DNA of 64,000 nucleotides from CAYMDP01 sp964389375 (GTDB lineage: Bacteria; Bdellovibrionota; Bdellovibrionia; Bdellovibrionales; UBA1609), in NCBI GenBank assembly GCA_964389375.1, contig CAYMDP010000008.1, positions 18,553-82,552 of the forward strand, in the 5' to 3' direction. The notes beneath the pieces are model-generated. The model made no database searches, was not told the origin of the DNA, and saw only the letters and a list, made by a program, of their open reading frames with translations. Of this stretch, positions 9,028-18,029 are shown piece by piece. Position 1 is the first letter of the stretch. Each line of letters starts with the position of its first letter. A program made the translations under genes and the position numbers.

Positions 9028-9086
9028 GACCTTAATATTAGGCCCTATTTCGAGGGCTTAGACAATGGACCAAGGTCTATACTAGA

Positions 9087-9120
9087 CTGTGTCCAGCAAA
9101 ACTAATTTTGCCGGGTACAG
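9087..9120. terminator. Hairpin between pdxH and the tandem regulatory gene
   Basis: The core stem GCAAAA/TTTTGC with loop CTAA is extended by CTGT-GTCC against GGGTACAG. It sits immediately after the pdxH stop on the minus strand. There is no clear U-tract, so it may be a weak terminator or an isolated palindromic repeat. Confidence 0.5.
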
Positions 9121-9121
9121 C

Positions 9122-9727
9122 CTAAGGAAAGAGTCTTTGGGATTTCCAAACTTCCTGTTGTTTTAAAAATACAAAGCGATCATGAAGGCGATTGTCTTGG
9201 CCAATCCAAAACTCAATTTTATCGGGCCGAATTTGATAGCCGCCCCAATGTTCGGGGCAGGGGATGGGTTTACCATCGAAGTCCTTTCGGGCCTGATCGA
9301 CTAGGTTCTTTAGTTCAAAGCGATCTTTGGCGGGGCGAGATTGGTTCGAAATCCATTGGCTTAACTGACTCTCTCTAGGGCGAGAGTTCCAGTATTTTTC
9401 GGATTGCTGCCTAGAGCTTTGCTTGACGCTTCCTTCGAATCGGACTTGGCGAAATAAAGGGTCCCAGTAGAACAAGGCCGCAATTTTGGGATTCAATTTT
9501 AGGTCTTCCCCCTTGGGGCTAAGATAGTTTGTGTAAAAGACCAAGTCTTCGTTTTGGATCTCTTTCAGAAGTACAATTCGAGATGAGATCACACCTGAAG
9601 CTCCGAGGGTCGAGATGCTCATCGCCGTGGGTTCTTTGACCCGCGCATCCGCTCGCGCTTCCTCTATCCATGCCTCAAGAATCTTAAGAGGGGCAGTTTG
9701 ACTTGAAAAAAACTTATCAAAATCCAC
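9122..9727 (-). CDS. pdxH: Pyridoxamine/pyridoxine 5'-phosphate oxidase
   Basis: FMN-dependent oxidase forming pyridoxal 5'-phosphate, the last step of vitamin B6 synthesis and salvage. About 201 residues. Family hallmarks are visible: SSRIVLLKEI, FYTNYLSPKGEDL (FMN binding), ALFYWDPLFRQVRFEG, the WGGYQIRPDKIEFWIG block, NRLHDRF and the C-terminal W..QRLFP. The open frame reaches a TTG at 9748, but the GTG at 9727 is preferred because AAGGAAG lies 5 bases before it. The neighbours are unrelated in function. Confidence 0.95.
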   Translation of the reverse strand: MDFDKFFSSQTAPLKILEAWIEEARADARVKEPTAMSISTLGASGVISSRIVLLKEIQNEDLVFYTNYLSPKGEDLKLNPKIAALFYWDPLFRQVRFEGSVKQSSRQQSEKYWNSRPRESQLSQWISNQSRPAKDRFELKNLVDQARKDFDGKPIPCPEHWGGYQIRPDKIEFWIGQDNRLHDRFVFLKQQEVWKSQRLFP

Positions 9728-9864
9728 TTGAACTTCCTTTATAAGCAAATTTGCATTCGGTATAGCACGCCTTATGCTGGTTGGTCCAACAATGGTGTTT
9801 CTTCGATCTTGACAGCGGGGCTTAAGCCCACTCTGATTGAGTGGTGTTCAATAAGGAGTTAGCT

Positions 9865-10839
9865 GTGCAAAAGGTCCTTTGTTTCGACCTCGGTGGAACA
9901 AAACTCGCATCGGCCTTAGTCGATGACCGTGGGGAGTACTCCGAGCTTCGCAAAACTTTAGCACCTATCGAAGGTGGCCCTGAGGAGTTGCTTGTTCAAA
10001 TGGAGGAGGTCTACTCGGACCTTTTGTCCCGTGGTTTCAAAATTCGGTCTGTTGGAATTTCCTCTGCGGGGCCTTTAGACCCACAGGCTGGTATTTTGTT
10101 GGACCCAACAAACTTTCGTTTTTCTAATGGCAAAACCTGGGGCGTTTTTCCTTTAGTGGAGGCTTTGTCTAAAAAAATTCCAGTTCCAATTCATATGGAT
10201 AATGATGCCGTTGCGGCGCTTCTTGCCGAGAACTGGATCGGCGCTGGAAAGTCTTGTGATAATTTGGTCGTAATGACCTTGGGCACAGGAGTTGGGGTCG
10301 CAGCACTAGCGGGTGGAAAAATTGTTCGGGCCGGTCGGGGTCTTCATCCCGAGGTTAGCCACACACCCTTGTTTGTCAAAGGCGAAGCCCCCTTGTGTGA
10401 ATGCGGAATGAAAGCTTGTATGGAGGCTTTTTTGTCAGCCAACCATTTTGTCGCTCAGCTAAGAACTCTTTGGAATGAGCCAAGCTTGACCGGAGAAAAT
10501 TTGGTCTTAAGAGCAAAAAATAAAGATCCAAAAGCGCTTCAAGCCTTCGATGATTACAGCGAAAAAATGGCCTTAGCTCTGGCTAGTCTTGTGGTGCTGT
10601 TTGCTCCGGAAAAGATATTGATCGGCGGTGGATTTAGCTCGGCCTTTCCGCACTTTGCAAGTCGCGCAAAAATTCGTCTTGCGAAGCTCATCGAGCGCCG
10701 AAGAAAAGGAATCGATTTAATGCCCTCTGTAGAGCTTTGTGCTTTGGGTTGGGAGGCCGGACTTGTTGGGGCCGCTCGTTTGTCTTTAGGCTCTGGTCAG
10801 GGCCTTGCCAAATCAAAGGAACAAAAAAAGACGACCTAG
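9865..10839 (+). CDS. ROK-family sugar kinase
   Basis: ATP-dependent hexose or N-acylhexosamine kinase of the ROK (repressor/ORF/kinase) family, 324 residues. It shows the ATP phosphate-1 motif CFDLGGTKLASALVD near the N terminus, the phosphate-2 region VVMTLGTGVGVAAL, and the ROK zinc-binding CECGMKACMEAFLS. There is no N-terminal DNA-binding domain, so it is a kinase and not a repressor. The GTG at 9865 is chosen because AAGGAG lies 6 bases upstream; the frame extends to 9841. Glucose, N-acetylglucosamine and N-acetylmannosamine are all possible substrates. Its 3' end contains the terminator of the convergent AAA gene. Confidence 0.9.
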   Translation: MQKVLCFDLGGTKLASALVDDRGEYSELRKTLAPIEGGPEELLVQMEEVYSDLLSRGFKIRSVGISSAGPLDPQAGILLDPTNFRFSNGKTWGVFPLVEALSKKIPVPIHMDNDAVAALLAENWIGAGKSCDNLVVMTLGTGVGVAALAGGKIVRAGRGLHPEVSHTPLFVKGEAPLCECGMKACMEAFLSANHFVAQLRTLWNEPSLTGENLVLRAKNKDPKALQAFDDYSEKMALALASLVVLFAPEKILIGGGFSSAFPHFASRAKIRLAKLIERRRKGIDLMPSVELCALGWEAGLVGAARLSLGSGQGLAKSKEQKKTT

Positions 10840-10858
10840 TTTTTTCAAACTAGGTCGT
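10831..10858 (-). terminator. Intrinsic terminator of the AAA+/M41 gene
   Basis: A perfect 12-base stem (ACGACCTAGTTT/AAACTAGGTCGT). Read on the minus strand it is followed by CTTTTTTTG. It lies 23 bases after the AAA+/M41 stop and overlaps the last codons of the convergent ROK kinase gene. Confidence 0.85.
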
Positions 10859-10880
10859 AATCAAACTGAGAGTCTCTCGG

Positions 10881-13800
10881 TTACTTTAAAGCCCCTTCAC
10901 ATCGGGCAGCGGCACCTAAATTAGAAATTGGGTTCCCACCTTGGCGGCCAAATTCGTTTTGGCTCACTTTGTCGGGTGCTGCTTGGCTGAAAAGGTCTGA
11001 GTAGACCACAAGATCTGAACTCAGTTTGATATCTTGAATTTGATTTGTCTTTCGACTTTGAACTAGGGCTTGAATATCAGCGGTGGCTTGGGGTCTTGAA
11101 ATGCTATCAAGGATCTCAGCATCACGGCTTGTTTTCATAATCTCTAGGGCTTTGTCGGAAGAACTTTTTGGGGAACTCCAAAACTGAGAAGCCCAGGATT
11201 GAACTCGATCCAAAATCCCCGGACTTTCTTTTGTTTGTCCGGTGATCTTAGCTTTGTCATAGCGCTTTCGAAAATCAGAATGCTTTTCGCCAATCACAGG
11301 GTGTTTAGAGTAGAAGGCCTCAAGAGCTTCAACTTGCATATCTCCCAGTTGTGCCAACTGAAGTCCCAAGGGAATAAAGCTTGAGCTATAGTTTGCAAGC
11401 AGGGCGTGTTCAGCAAGGGCTATTCCTTCTTGAATTAAGCGGTCGACTTCTTGGTTCACCACATCTCTTTGGCTGGCACTTAAGGTTGACAGGTATTGCT
11501 CAGGGCTGAGACCTTCAGGTGCGGCAGAGACTCCGAATTTTTCAGAAAGTCCCAAACGCAACACCGAGTCTAAAGCCAGACGTGTGGCCCGCTTCATATC
11601 ATCGGACTTTCCAGCATCATGACGTGCACCCTTAGTCACCAAAGTCTGAGCAATAAAGCCCGCAACATAGACGGCAATCTGACGTGAAATGAGTTCAGGT
11701 GTATACACCATACTTTCTTCAAAATTATAAATGGCAATACCCGCATACGAAACCCACTCATCCCCGCGAGGAGTGACTCCCGGAATAATTGAGATTCGGG
11801 TGGATTTGGTCTTGTCGCTAAAGTAGGCCTTGCGAACTAAATCATGTCCTGCTTCGTGGAAGGCCGTCAGCAATTGGTCCTCGTCGCGAATCTTAAGCGA
11901 CTCTTGATCTTCTTTGCCTTTAATCTCAAGAACCAAGGGTTTTTCATAGCCCTCGATATGCAGGGCCAGCTTTAGATCGCGTCGAATCAGGCCGTCTTTT
12001 TTCTGTGAACGAAGCTGATCCCCCTTTTCTAAAACCTCAATTGCGATTCTTTTCCCACTAGGAATTTTTTCTCGAAGCAAAAGATTACGAAGACCGTTTT
12101 CAAAGCTTTGTTTAACAAAGCGATCGATCGAGGCTCCTTGCTCCCGCAAGACGAATCCTGCGTTCTCGATTCCTTCGATCAAATGAAGAATCTGATTTTT
12201 ATCAGTGAAGCCGACATTCCATCCGCGTTTGCCTTTAGACTCTTTAAGTTTTTTAATGGATTCGACTAAATTTAACTGAGTCAATTGGCGAATGGCCTGA
12301 AACGAAAGCGGACCAAAGACGTAGATATTGTTTTCGCCGACTCGATTGATCATCGCCGAGCTGAAGTGCCGCTCGAGCATGGCGCGTCTCATTTGACGAT
12401 TCTTTTGTACTTCTTCGTGGATAATTTCCATAGCCGCGAGTTGTTGAACCTCTGGGATATCTTTTGGAACTTGATTAAACCAATCTTCCCCAGCATTGCC
12501 AGTCATGATCAAAGTTACACCATTCATCGGCCGGGCAATCCCGTCAGAAAAGGTTGTGACAATCGGTTCTCTTAAAACATCGTAAAGCGCTTTTAGAACG
12601 TCTCGAGGGGCATTTGCAACTTCATCAAGCACGACCAGCATTTGTCCGTTCGTTCGATCGTACTCTTTCATAAAGTCAGAGTGAACCGGATTTCCTTGAA
12701 GGTCTCGAGTGCCTAAGACCTTTTCTTTAAGGTCGCGAACACTTTGCACCTGGCTGAAATCCATTAACTTAAGTGCACTTTTATTTCCGTATCGGGCTTC
12801 TGCGAGACGTTTTGCAGTCTCTGTTTTACCGGTCGACGACATTCCTAGGAACATATAAGACTTTGCTGCCCCTTTTGGAACTTTTGAGGTCAAATCCTGG
12901 GCCCTGCGATCTTCTTCGCTGAGCAGTGTATCTTGAGTTAGTTGAGCGATAATCTTATCAACACCAAAAACTTTTTCTTGCATTGAAGATCCGGTCGCCA
13001 AGATCTGATCAATTTTTTCATCCTCAATTTTTGGTTTTTCACGGTCTTGCTCGGTGATTGCGATCGGAAGACGCAAGACTTCGCGGGTGCGATTACTGGT
13101 CACGATCAAAACCGAAGGTCCCTCATTTAGAGTTTCGATACTGACTTTAAGGGACTGACCATTTGGAGCCCTTGGGATCAATCCTTCGTGGATGGCTTTA
13201 AGCAAAGGAATTTCGGTGATGGCCTCAACTCGAGTTTCGATGGGCCTTGCATTTTCTTCTGGCTCGTAGTGATAGCTCTGAATGAAATCAACAAGCTCCT
13301 TGGACCATTCGACTGTTAAGGGGCCGAGCAGATGAGAAGCCTGAGAAATTTTTCCAGCAAGTTCAGCAAGGCGCATTTCGGTAATTCGCTTTAGGGCCTC
13401 AGGGGATAGGGGGCGAAGAAGGATCAAGTGCTCATCGTGAAGGCGGTTTAAAAGTTCTTCAGAAATACCGGGCTCGTCTCGAGAGCCTCTGGTATTCACG
13501 CCACCATTTGTCGCTTGCATGGCATTTTTTAGCGCCCGGTGGTTTTTGTGATTGAGGGTCCAATTTTCCATAAGCTTTTCGAAACTCAAAGTTTCTCCAT
13601 AGCGCTGTCCATTCAACTCTCTTGGGGCCAATAGATTAATTCCCTCATTCGTTGCGATCACGAAGGTGACTGGGACTTCAATATGGGTCAACCCGCCGTT
13701 CGGGTTGTTGACTTCAAAAATGCCCTTCTCGAGCGCTTGTTTGATAAAGATATCCTTCATCTCTTTGGACCAATTGTGGAATTCATTTAAAAAGATGACC

Positions 13801-14864
13801 GCATGTTCTGGTCCATCCATGTCTGGCAAAGATTTTCGTCCGCCAACAATCCATTCTGGATTTTCTTCAATGGCATAGGTGGTTTTATCTCCAGGGGACT
13901 TCACTTCTTTCAGGACATAGCGCCCACCAGAATGCTCAACCAGAAACTTCAGCAAACTCGGAAAATTTCCCGAACCGATATAGCCGGTGGCTGAACCTAA
14001 GACTTTCCATAAGTCCGATTCTTTACGAACCACGGGCATCCGGAACATATGTTCAGAGTGGGCTCCGACCTTTCCGTTGATCGCATCTACATAATTTTCA
14101 GCAGTCGTGTCTTTACCGTTTCCTGGAAGCCCCATCAAGACGCGAACAGCGGGCTTGCTTATACCGAATAAAAACTTTGAGCGTTCAAGATTGACAAGAC
14201 TTTCGATGACCTCGGGTTGCCCAATAATTCGCGACTCAAGATAGTTTCGGATCTCACTAATTCGTTTTGATCCCCAATCCCAAAGTTGATCTCCGGATTG
14301 CACTCCCGATGGGGGAGATTTCGCAGGAGGCTTTGGGCCGACTTTGGAATTCGGCAGACGAAGAGTGCCCGATTGCTTTGGTTTTTGCTCTAGGAGTTCG
14401 GCATAGCCTTCGAGAGTGTAAATGGGACGTTCATCTTCGGCCGCAGCATTGCCCAGGTCTTCAATTAATTTTCGGTATTCTGGGAGGGCAGGGTTGTTTG
14501 CAAGCTGCTCGGATACGTAATGCATTAAATAAATCAATGCGTCCACGCTACTTTTATTCGTGATTTTTCCAATTGCCCGGATGGACTCTCGAATCAGGAT
14601 ATCTTGAAACTCATCTGGAGGAGTGGATTTGCCTTTTAAGGGGAGGATATTTTCGATTAAGTACTGAACCAGTTTTTCGAAAGACTTGTCGATACGGTAC
14701 TGACTGAGGAGCTCCATATTTTCAATGTCATCTTGAAATCTTCCGGAAGGCGGACTGTTTAAGAGCTCAAAGAATTTTTTGGGTGGCTTCTCAATGACCA
14801 CCGAGTGAGCCAAGCCGCTCTGCAAAAATAAAAGCGAAATAAAGACGCAAAAAATAGATTTCAA
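10881..14864 (-). CDS. Exported double-AAA+ protein with C-terminal FtsH-type (M41) zinc-peptidase domain
   Basis: 1327 residues. In order: a signal peptide (1-19, ending SGLA); a helical, HEAT-like region (about 35-165); a Pro-rich linker; a first AAA+ module with Walker A GLPGNGKD (245-252) and Walker B VIFLNEFHN (356-364); a second, Clp-like module with Walker A GMSSTGKTE (674-682), Walker B MLVVLDEVAN (742-751) and an Arg-finger-like INRVG (839-843); then an M41-like peptidase with HEAGH (1003-1007) and a likely third metal ligand in KSDDMKRATRLA (1086-1097). The last ~200 residues are unassigned. FtsH has one AAA module and membrane anchors, while this protein has two modules and a cleavable-looking signal. 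TTG start 14864 after GGGGGG. Substrate and location are unknown. Confidence 0.8.
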   Translation of the reverse strand: MKSIFCVFISLLFLQSGLAHSVVIEKPPKKFFELLNSPPSGRFQDDIENMELLSQYRIDKSFEKLVQYLIENILPLKGKSTPPDEFQDILIRESIRAIGKITNKSSVDALIYLMHYVSEQLANNPALPEYRKLIEDLGNAAAEDERPIYTLEGYAELLEQKPKQSGTLRLPNSKVGPKPPAKSPPSGVQSGDQLWDWGSKRISEIRNYLESRIIGQPEVIESLVNLERSKFLFGISKPAVRVLMGLPGNGKDTTAENYVDAINGKVGAHSEHMFRMPVVRKESDLWKVLGSATGYIGSGNFPSLLKFLVEHSGGRYVLKEVKSPGDKTTYAIEENPEWIVGGRKSLPDMDGPEHAVIFLNEFHNWSKEMKDIFIKQALEKGIFEVNNPNGGLTHIEVPVTFVIATNEGINLLAPRELNGQRYGETLSFEKLMENWTLNHKNHRALKNAMQATNGGVNTRGSRDEPGISEELLNRLHDEHLILLRPLSPEALKRITEMRLAELAGKISQASHLLGPLTVEWSKELVDFIQSYHYEPEENARPIETRVEAITEIPLLKAIHEGLIPRAPNGQSLKVSIETLNEGPSVLIVTSNRTREVLRLPIAITEQDREKPKIEDEKIDQILATGSSMQEKVFGVDKIIAQLTQDTLLSEEDRRAQDLTSKVPKGAAKSYMFLGMSSTGKTETAKRLAEARYGNKSALKLMDFSQVQSVRDLKEKVLGTRDLQGNPVHSDFMKEYDRTNGQMLVVLDEVANAPRDVLKALYDVLREPIVTTFSDGIARPMNGVTLIMTGNAGEDWFNQVPKDIPEVQQLAAMEIIHEEVQKNRQMRRAMLERHFSSAMINRVGENNIYVFGPLSFQAIRQLTQLNLVESIKKLKESKGKRGWNVGFTDKNQILHLIEGIENAGFVLREQGASIDRFVKQSFENGLRNLLLREKIPSGKRIAIEVLEKGDQLRSQKKDGLIRRDLKLALHIEGYEKPLVLEIKGKEDQESLKIRDEDQLLTAFHEAGHDLVRKAYFSDKTKSTRISIIPGVTPRGDEWVSYAGIAIYNFEESMVYTPELISRQIAVYVAGFIAQTLVTKGARHDAGKSDDMKRATRLALDSVLRLGLSEKFGVSAAPEGLSPEQYLSTLSASQRDVVNQEVDRLIQEGIALAEHALLANYSSSFIPLGLQLAQLGDMQVEALEAFYSKHPVIGEKHSDFRKRYDKAKITGQTKESPGILDRVQSWASQFWSSPKSSSDKALEIMKTSRDAEILDSISRPQATADIQALVQSRKTNQIQDIKLSSDLVVYSDLFSQAAPDKVSQNEFGRQGGNPISNLGAAARCEGALK

Positions 14865-15181
14865 AATGGATCCCCCCTCAGAGATGAATGAGACATCAGC
14901 AATGGGGATGCCAAATTGGGAGTAAACTTATCCACATTGTAGAGAATTCTAAAATTTGATCTGTCGCAAAATTGCAGCGCCGCGCAAGACTTGAGTTATC
15001 AGCAATCACGGATACTTAGTTTTCAGAAGCGAAGCTTCTAGCTAATATTAATATGCCTTATGCTTAAGCGGCGGGCATTTACTGAAGGGAAAAAGTTGTA
15101 GCGCTTTCACAAACTTGAAACTTTTTCTTCACTCGAAGTCTCAAGTTAGCACCACAAAAATGTTTCACATTTAAGATCAAT
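14865..15181. other. Intergenic region upstream of the AAA+/M41 gene
   Basis: 317 bases with no convincing ORF. It should hold the promoter of the AAA+/M41 gene and the 3' end of the ETF-quinone oxidoreductase transcript. Two palindromic structures are visible: AGAAGCGAAGCTTCT (about 15026-15040), and a larger one with arms GAAAAAGTT near 15089 and AACTTTTTC near 15117. The second could terminate the ETF-quinone oxidoreductase transcript's neighbours, but no clean U-tract supports that. Confidence 0.4.
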
Positions 15182-16828
15182 TTACATTTGAGAGTAGTTC
15201 GGACCGCTTCCACCTTCACGCGGATTCCAGCGAGGTCCAAGCACATCTGTAGCTTTGCAATCTACACAGTTTGGAGAATTTACGATCAGTTTATCCCCTT
15301 GGCGCTCATAGACTCCGGCTGGACACATTGCTGCGTAAAAATCTGCGATCTCAGGAGATACATCTTTTCCAACAGTGAGATGTTGAGGAACGTCATCTCG
15401 AGTTTTATTTCCTGAAAGATAAACCGCGTCGACTTTACTTAATCCGACTTTTTGTTCAGAGACGGGTGGAGTCACAAATTTTGGATCTTCCGCATCTTCT
15501 TGACCGTGATTCGAGTCTCCCGGAAAAGCTCCTCCAGTTAAAGTCATAAATACAGATTTTACGCCGCCAGTGTAAAAGCCATCCTTAAAGGCGTGGCGCA
15601 TGTTTCTGACTTTATAAAGATCTTTATAGACGTAAGATTCTTTAAGTTCATCCTGGTAAGATTTTAGAGCTGCAGCAGACGTATCTTGCGCTTTTAACGC
15701 TTTATAAATAGCGCGCGCCGCGAGCATTCCCGATTTCATCGCATAATGAATTCCCTTAAGTGCAGGGACATTTACAAGTCCTGCAGAATCCCCAAGGATC
15801 ATCACGCCATCACCGACTAAACTTTCGGGAATGGAATGATAGCCTCCCTCGGGAATCGTTTTTGCTCCCCATTCAAGGCATTCTCCTCCCTCGAGGATTT
15901 TTTTGAAATAAGGATGTTCTTTCATTTTCTGCAACATCTTGTGCACATCCGTTTGATGATCGCGGTAGTCCAGTCCGACGACGAGGCCCAGTGCGATGGT
16001 GTCGTCCGACAGGGGATAAAGAAAAGATCCACCGAAGGCCTCTTTTGCTAAAGGCCAGCCCAGGGTGTGAATGATTTCTTTTGGAGATTGTTTGACCTTC
16101 CAGATTTCTTTCACTCCCAGTGCGTAGATTTGTTTAAAGCGAGAATTAACTTTTTGCCAAGACAAGTAGGCTTGAGACAAAGTTCCTCGACTTCCCTCTG
16201 AAAGGACGGTCACTCGAGAGCTGATTTGGGTTGGGGGCATATATTGACCACCAGGAGATCCGTCTCGGTTGAGTCCCGCGGCCGTGGTCTTCACTCCAAC
16301 AATTTTATTGCCTTCTGCATATAAAGATTCTGCCGGAAAGCTTGTAAAAATATTCACGCCAAGGCCTTCCGCCTTTTCACCAAGCCAACGAACCATTTCG
16401 CAAAGAGAGCCGATTTGGTTTCCAGAGTTTTTCATGGTTGGAGGTGTGGGGATTTGGATGGATCCGGATTCGGTTAATAAGATGACCTTTTCGTGATGTA
16501 CGGCTCTTCGAAATGGAAAATCTGAATCTTTTAGCTCGGGGAAAAGTTCACGAAAGGCGACCGGATTGACGACGGCTCCGGACAAAGTGTGGCCACCAAG
16601 ATGAGAGGCTTTCTCGAGAACGCCGATTTCGATGGGTCCTAGATCAGGATCTGCTTTGACTAACTTTGCAAGTTCGATAGCTCCTGCAAGACCCGCGGGG
16701 CCGGCCCCAACAAAAACAACATCAAGGGGGACTACGTCTTCTCCAGAAGGAGTTTCTTTTAGAATCAGTTTATCTATTGGCAGAGGTGCTTGGTGATTTA
16801 AGGGTGTGAATTGCTTAGATCCAGTCAT
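15182..16828 (-). CDS. Electron-transfer flavoprotein:ubiquinone oxidoreductase
   Basis: Passes electrons from ETF (fatty-acid and amino-acid oxidation) to the membrane quinone pool. 548 residues. Visible are the FAD-binding VVFVGAGPAGLAGAIELA near the N terminus, LEKASHLGGHTLSGAVV, the membrane/UQ region with GCKGIHYAM-like PALKGIHYAMKSGMLAA, and the C-terminal iron-sulphur domain. In that domain, C502, C521 and C524 match the usual cluster ligands, but the fourth is a threonine (T527, in CVDCKATDV where CVHCKTCDI is expected). The ATG at 16828 follows AAGGAC; the frame extends further upstream without a better start. Confidence 0.93.
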   Translation of the reverse strand: MTGSKQFTPLNHQAPLPIDKLILKETPSGEDVVPLDVVFVGAGPAGLAGAIELAKLVKADPDLGPIEIGVLEKASHLGGHTLSGAVVNPVAFRELFPELKDSDFPFRRAVHHEKVILLTESGSIQIPTPPTMKNSGNQIGSLCEMVRWLGEKAEGLGVNIFTSFPAESLYAEGNKIVGVKTTAAGLNRDGSPGGQYMPPTQISSRVTVLSEGSRGTLSQAYLSWQKVNSRFKQIYALGVKEIWKVKQSPKEIIHTLGWPLAKEAFGGSFLYPLSDDTIALGLVVGLDYRDHQTDVHKMLQKMKEHPYFKKILEGGECLEWGAKTIPEGGYHSIPESLVGDGVMILGDSAGLVNVPALKGIHYAMKSGMLAARAIYKALKAQDTSAAALKSYQDELKESYVYKDLYKVRNMRHAFKDGFYTGGVKSVFMTLTGGAFPGDSNHGQEDAEDPKFVTPPVSEQKVGLSKVDAVYLSGNKTRDDVPQHLTVGKDVSPEIADFYAAMCPAGVYERQGDKLIVNSPNCVDCKATDVLGPRWNPREGGSGPNYSQM

Positions 16829-16975
16829 GATGGCTGTCCTTAAAAGTATGTGAGTGGATGAAGTGAAGCTGGTCAAAACTGTAAAGGATAGAGGCAGGAT
16901 TTGTCTAGATACTTGTGTCTCGACCACAGTCGGATTTTTTCGGTGAGGCTTATGAGCGGTGGCTTCTGCGAGGCA

Positions 16976-17956
16976 TCAATTTTTGGGGCGAAGCTGCATC
17001 ATCTCTAAAAGTAGGCCCGTAGATGAAGGGGGCAGGGGATCAACGTACTTTTGATCTTCTTTGCCCCCACTCCAGGCATGATCTAGGCCTTCAATTAAAA
17101 GCATTTTAAACTTACATTTTTCAGCATCAAAATCGAGACACAGTTGTTGGAATGAGCGTTTTCCCTCGCGCTTAGTTTCGGATTTAACGGGCGTCAAAAT
17201 TTGTTTCCGGGCCAATCTTTCTGCCAGCAAGGTGTGATGTTCAAAAAGGTGTTGGGCATTTGAGGGATGAACAACCTGATCGGCTAATCCTTGGATGACT
17301 GTCAGAGATGGGGGACGAAAGGCTTTTTTATCTTCGGCTCGCGAACAAAAATAGGCCTGCTTCGAGGTCTCTTCACTGCTGCGCTTAGGCCCATCTTTCA
17401 TCACTTTCGGGCCTTCAACAATATTTTGGGCAGCTGAAAAGCTAACGCCCGCATGAATCAAGCCCCCTTGAAATCTTTCAGGGTAACAACTCAGCAATAC
17501 AGAGGCCTCAGCCCCTCCGGCAGAAAGTCCAGTCACAAAGCTGTCCTTTCTTGGGACATTCAAATTGAGTGAGTCCATAAGGCCAATAATCCATCCGGCT
17601 TCGCTCATGTCTCGATGTTGTTGAATCGGGTAAAACCAATTCCAACAAGATAGACTATTAAAAAATGATGATTGGTATGGAGCCAAAATATAAAATCCGT
17701 ATTTCGTCGCCGCCTCAGTCAGCGCAATTCCTTCCGAAAACTCGATCCCATTTTGAAGGCAGCCATGAAGTGCCACGACAAGCTTTGGATTTTTACTTAA
17801 AGTGCTAGGAACAAATAGCGAATAAGAGCGGGAGCCCGAGAAGTCGGCATACTGTCCCTCTTGCCACTCTGAATATGCAAATTCTGCGAAGGTGAAGTTT
17901 AGTAGAAGGACCAAACTGATCAAAGGTAGAAGAAGCGTATGACTTGCTGTTTTCAT
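16976..17956 (-). CDS. Secreted PHB-depolymerase-family esterase
   Basis: 326 residues with an N-terminal signal peptide (hydrophobic LLLPLISLVLLLNFTFA). It is an alpha/beta hydrolase of the poly(3-hydroxybutyrate) depolymerase/LpqC esterase family: VVALHGCLQNG oxyanion region, nucleophile elbow TGLSAGGAEAS, IQGLADQVVHPSN (acid residue) and GLDHAWSGG carrying the catalytic His. It would hydrolyse ester bonds outside the cytoplasm, either in storage polyester or in acetylated or feruloylated glycans. Same strand as the ETF-quinone oxidoreductase, about 150 bases upstream of it. Start ATG 17956. Confidence 0.85.
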   Translation of the reverse strand: MKTASHTLLLPLISLVLLLNFTFAEFAYSEWQEGQYADFSGSRSYSLFVPSTLSKNPKLVVALHGCLQNGIEFSEGIALTEAATKYGFYILAPYQSSFFNSLSCWNWFYPIQQHRDMSEAGWIIGLMDSLNLNVPRKDSFVTGLSAGGAEASVLLSCYPERFQGGLIHAGVSFSAAQNIVEGPKVMKDGPKRSSEETSKQAYFCSRAEDKKAFRPPSLTVIQGLADQVVHPSNAQHLFEHHTLLAERLARKQILTPVKSETKREGKRSFQQLCLDFDAEKCKFKMLLIEGLDHAWSGGKEDQKYVDPLPPSSTGLLLEMMQLRPKN

Positions 17957-18029
17957 GGTGAGAGAGGCTAACTAAAATTAGGTTCATTTTAAAGGTCAAT
18001 TGTGGGATGCTCTTGTTTCAAGGGGCTTC

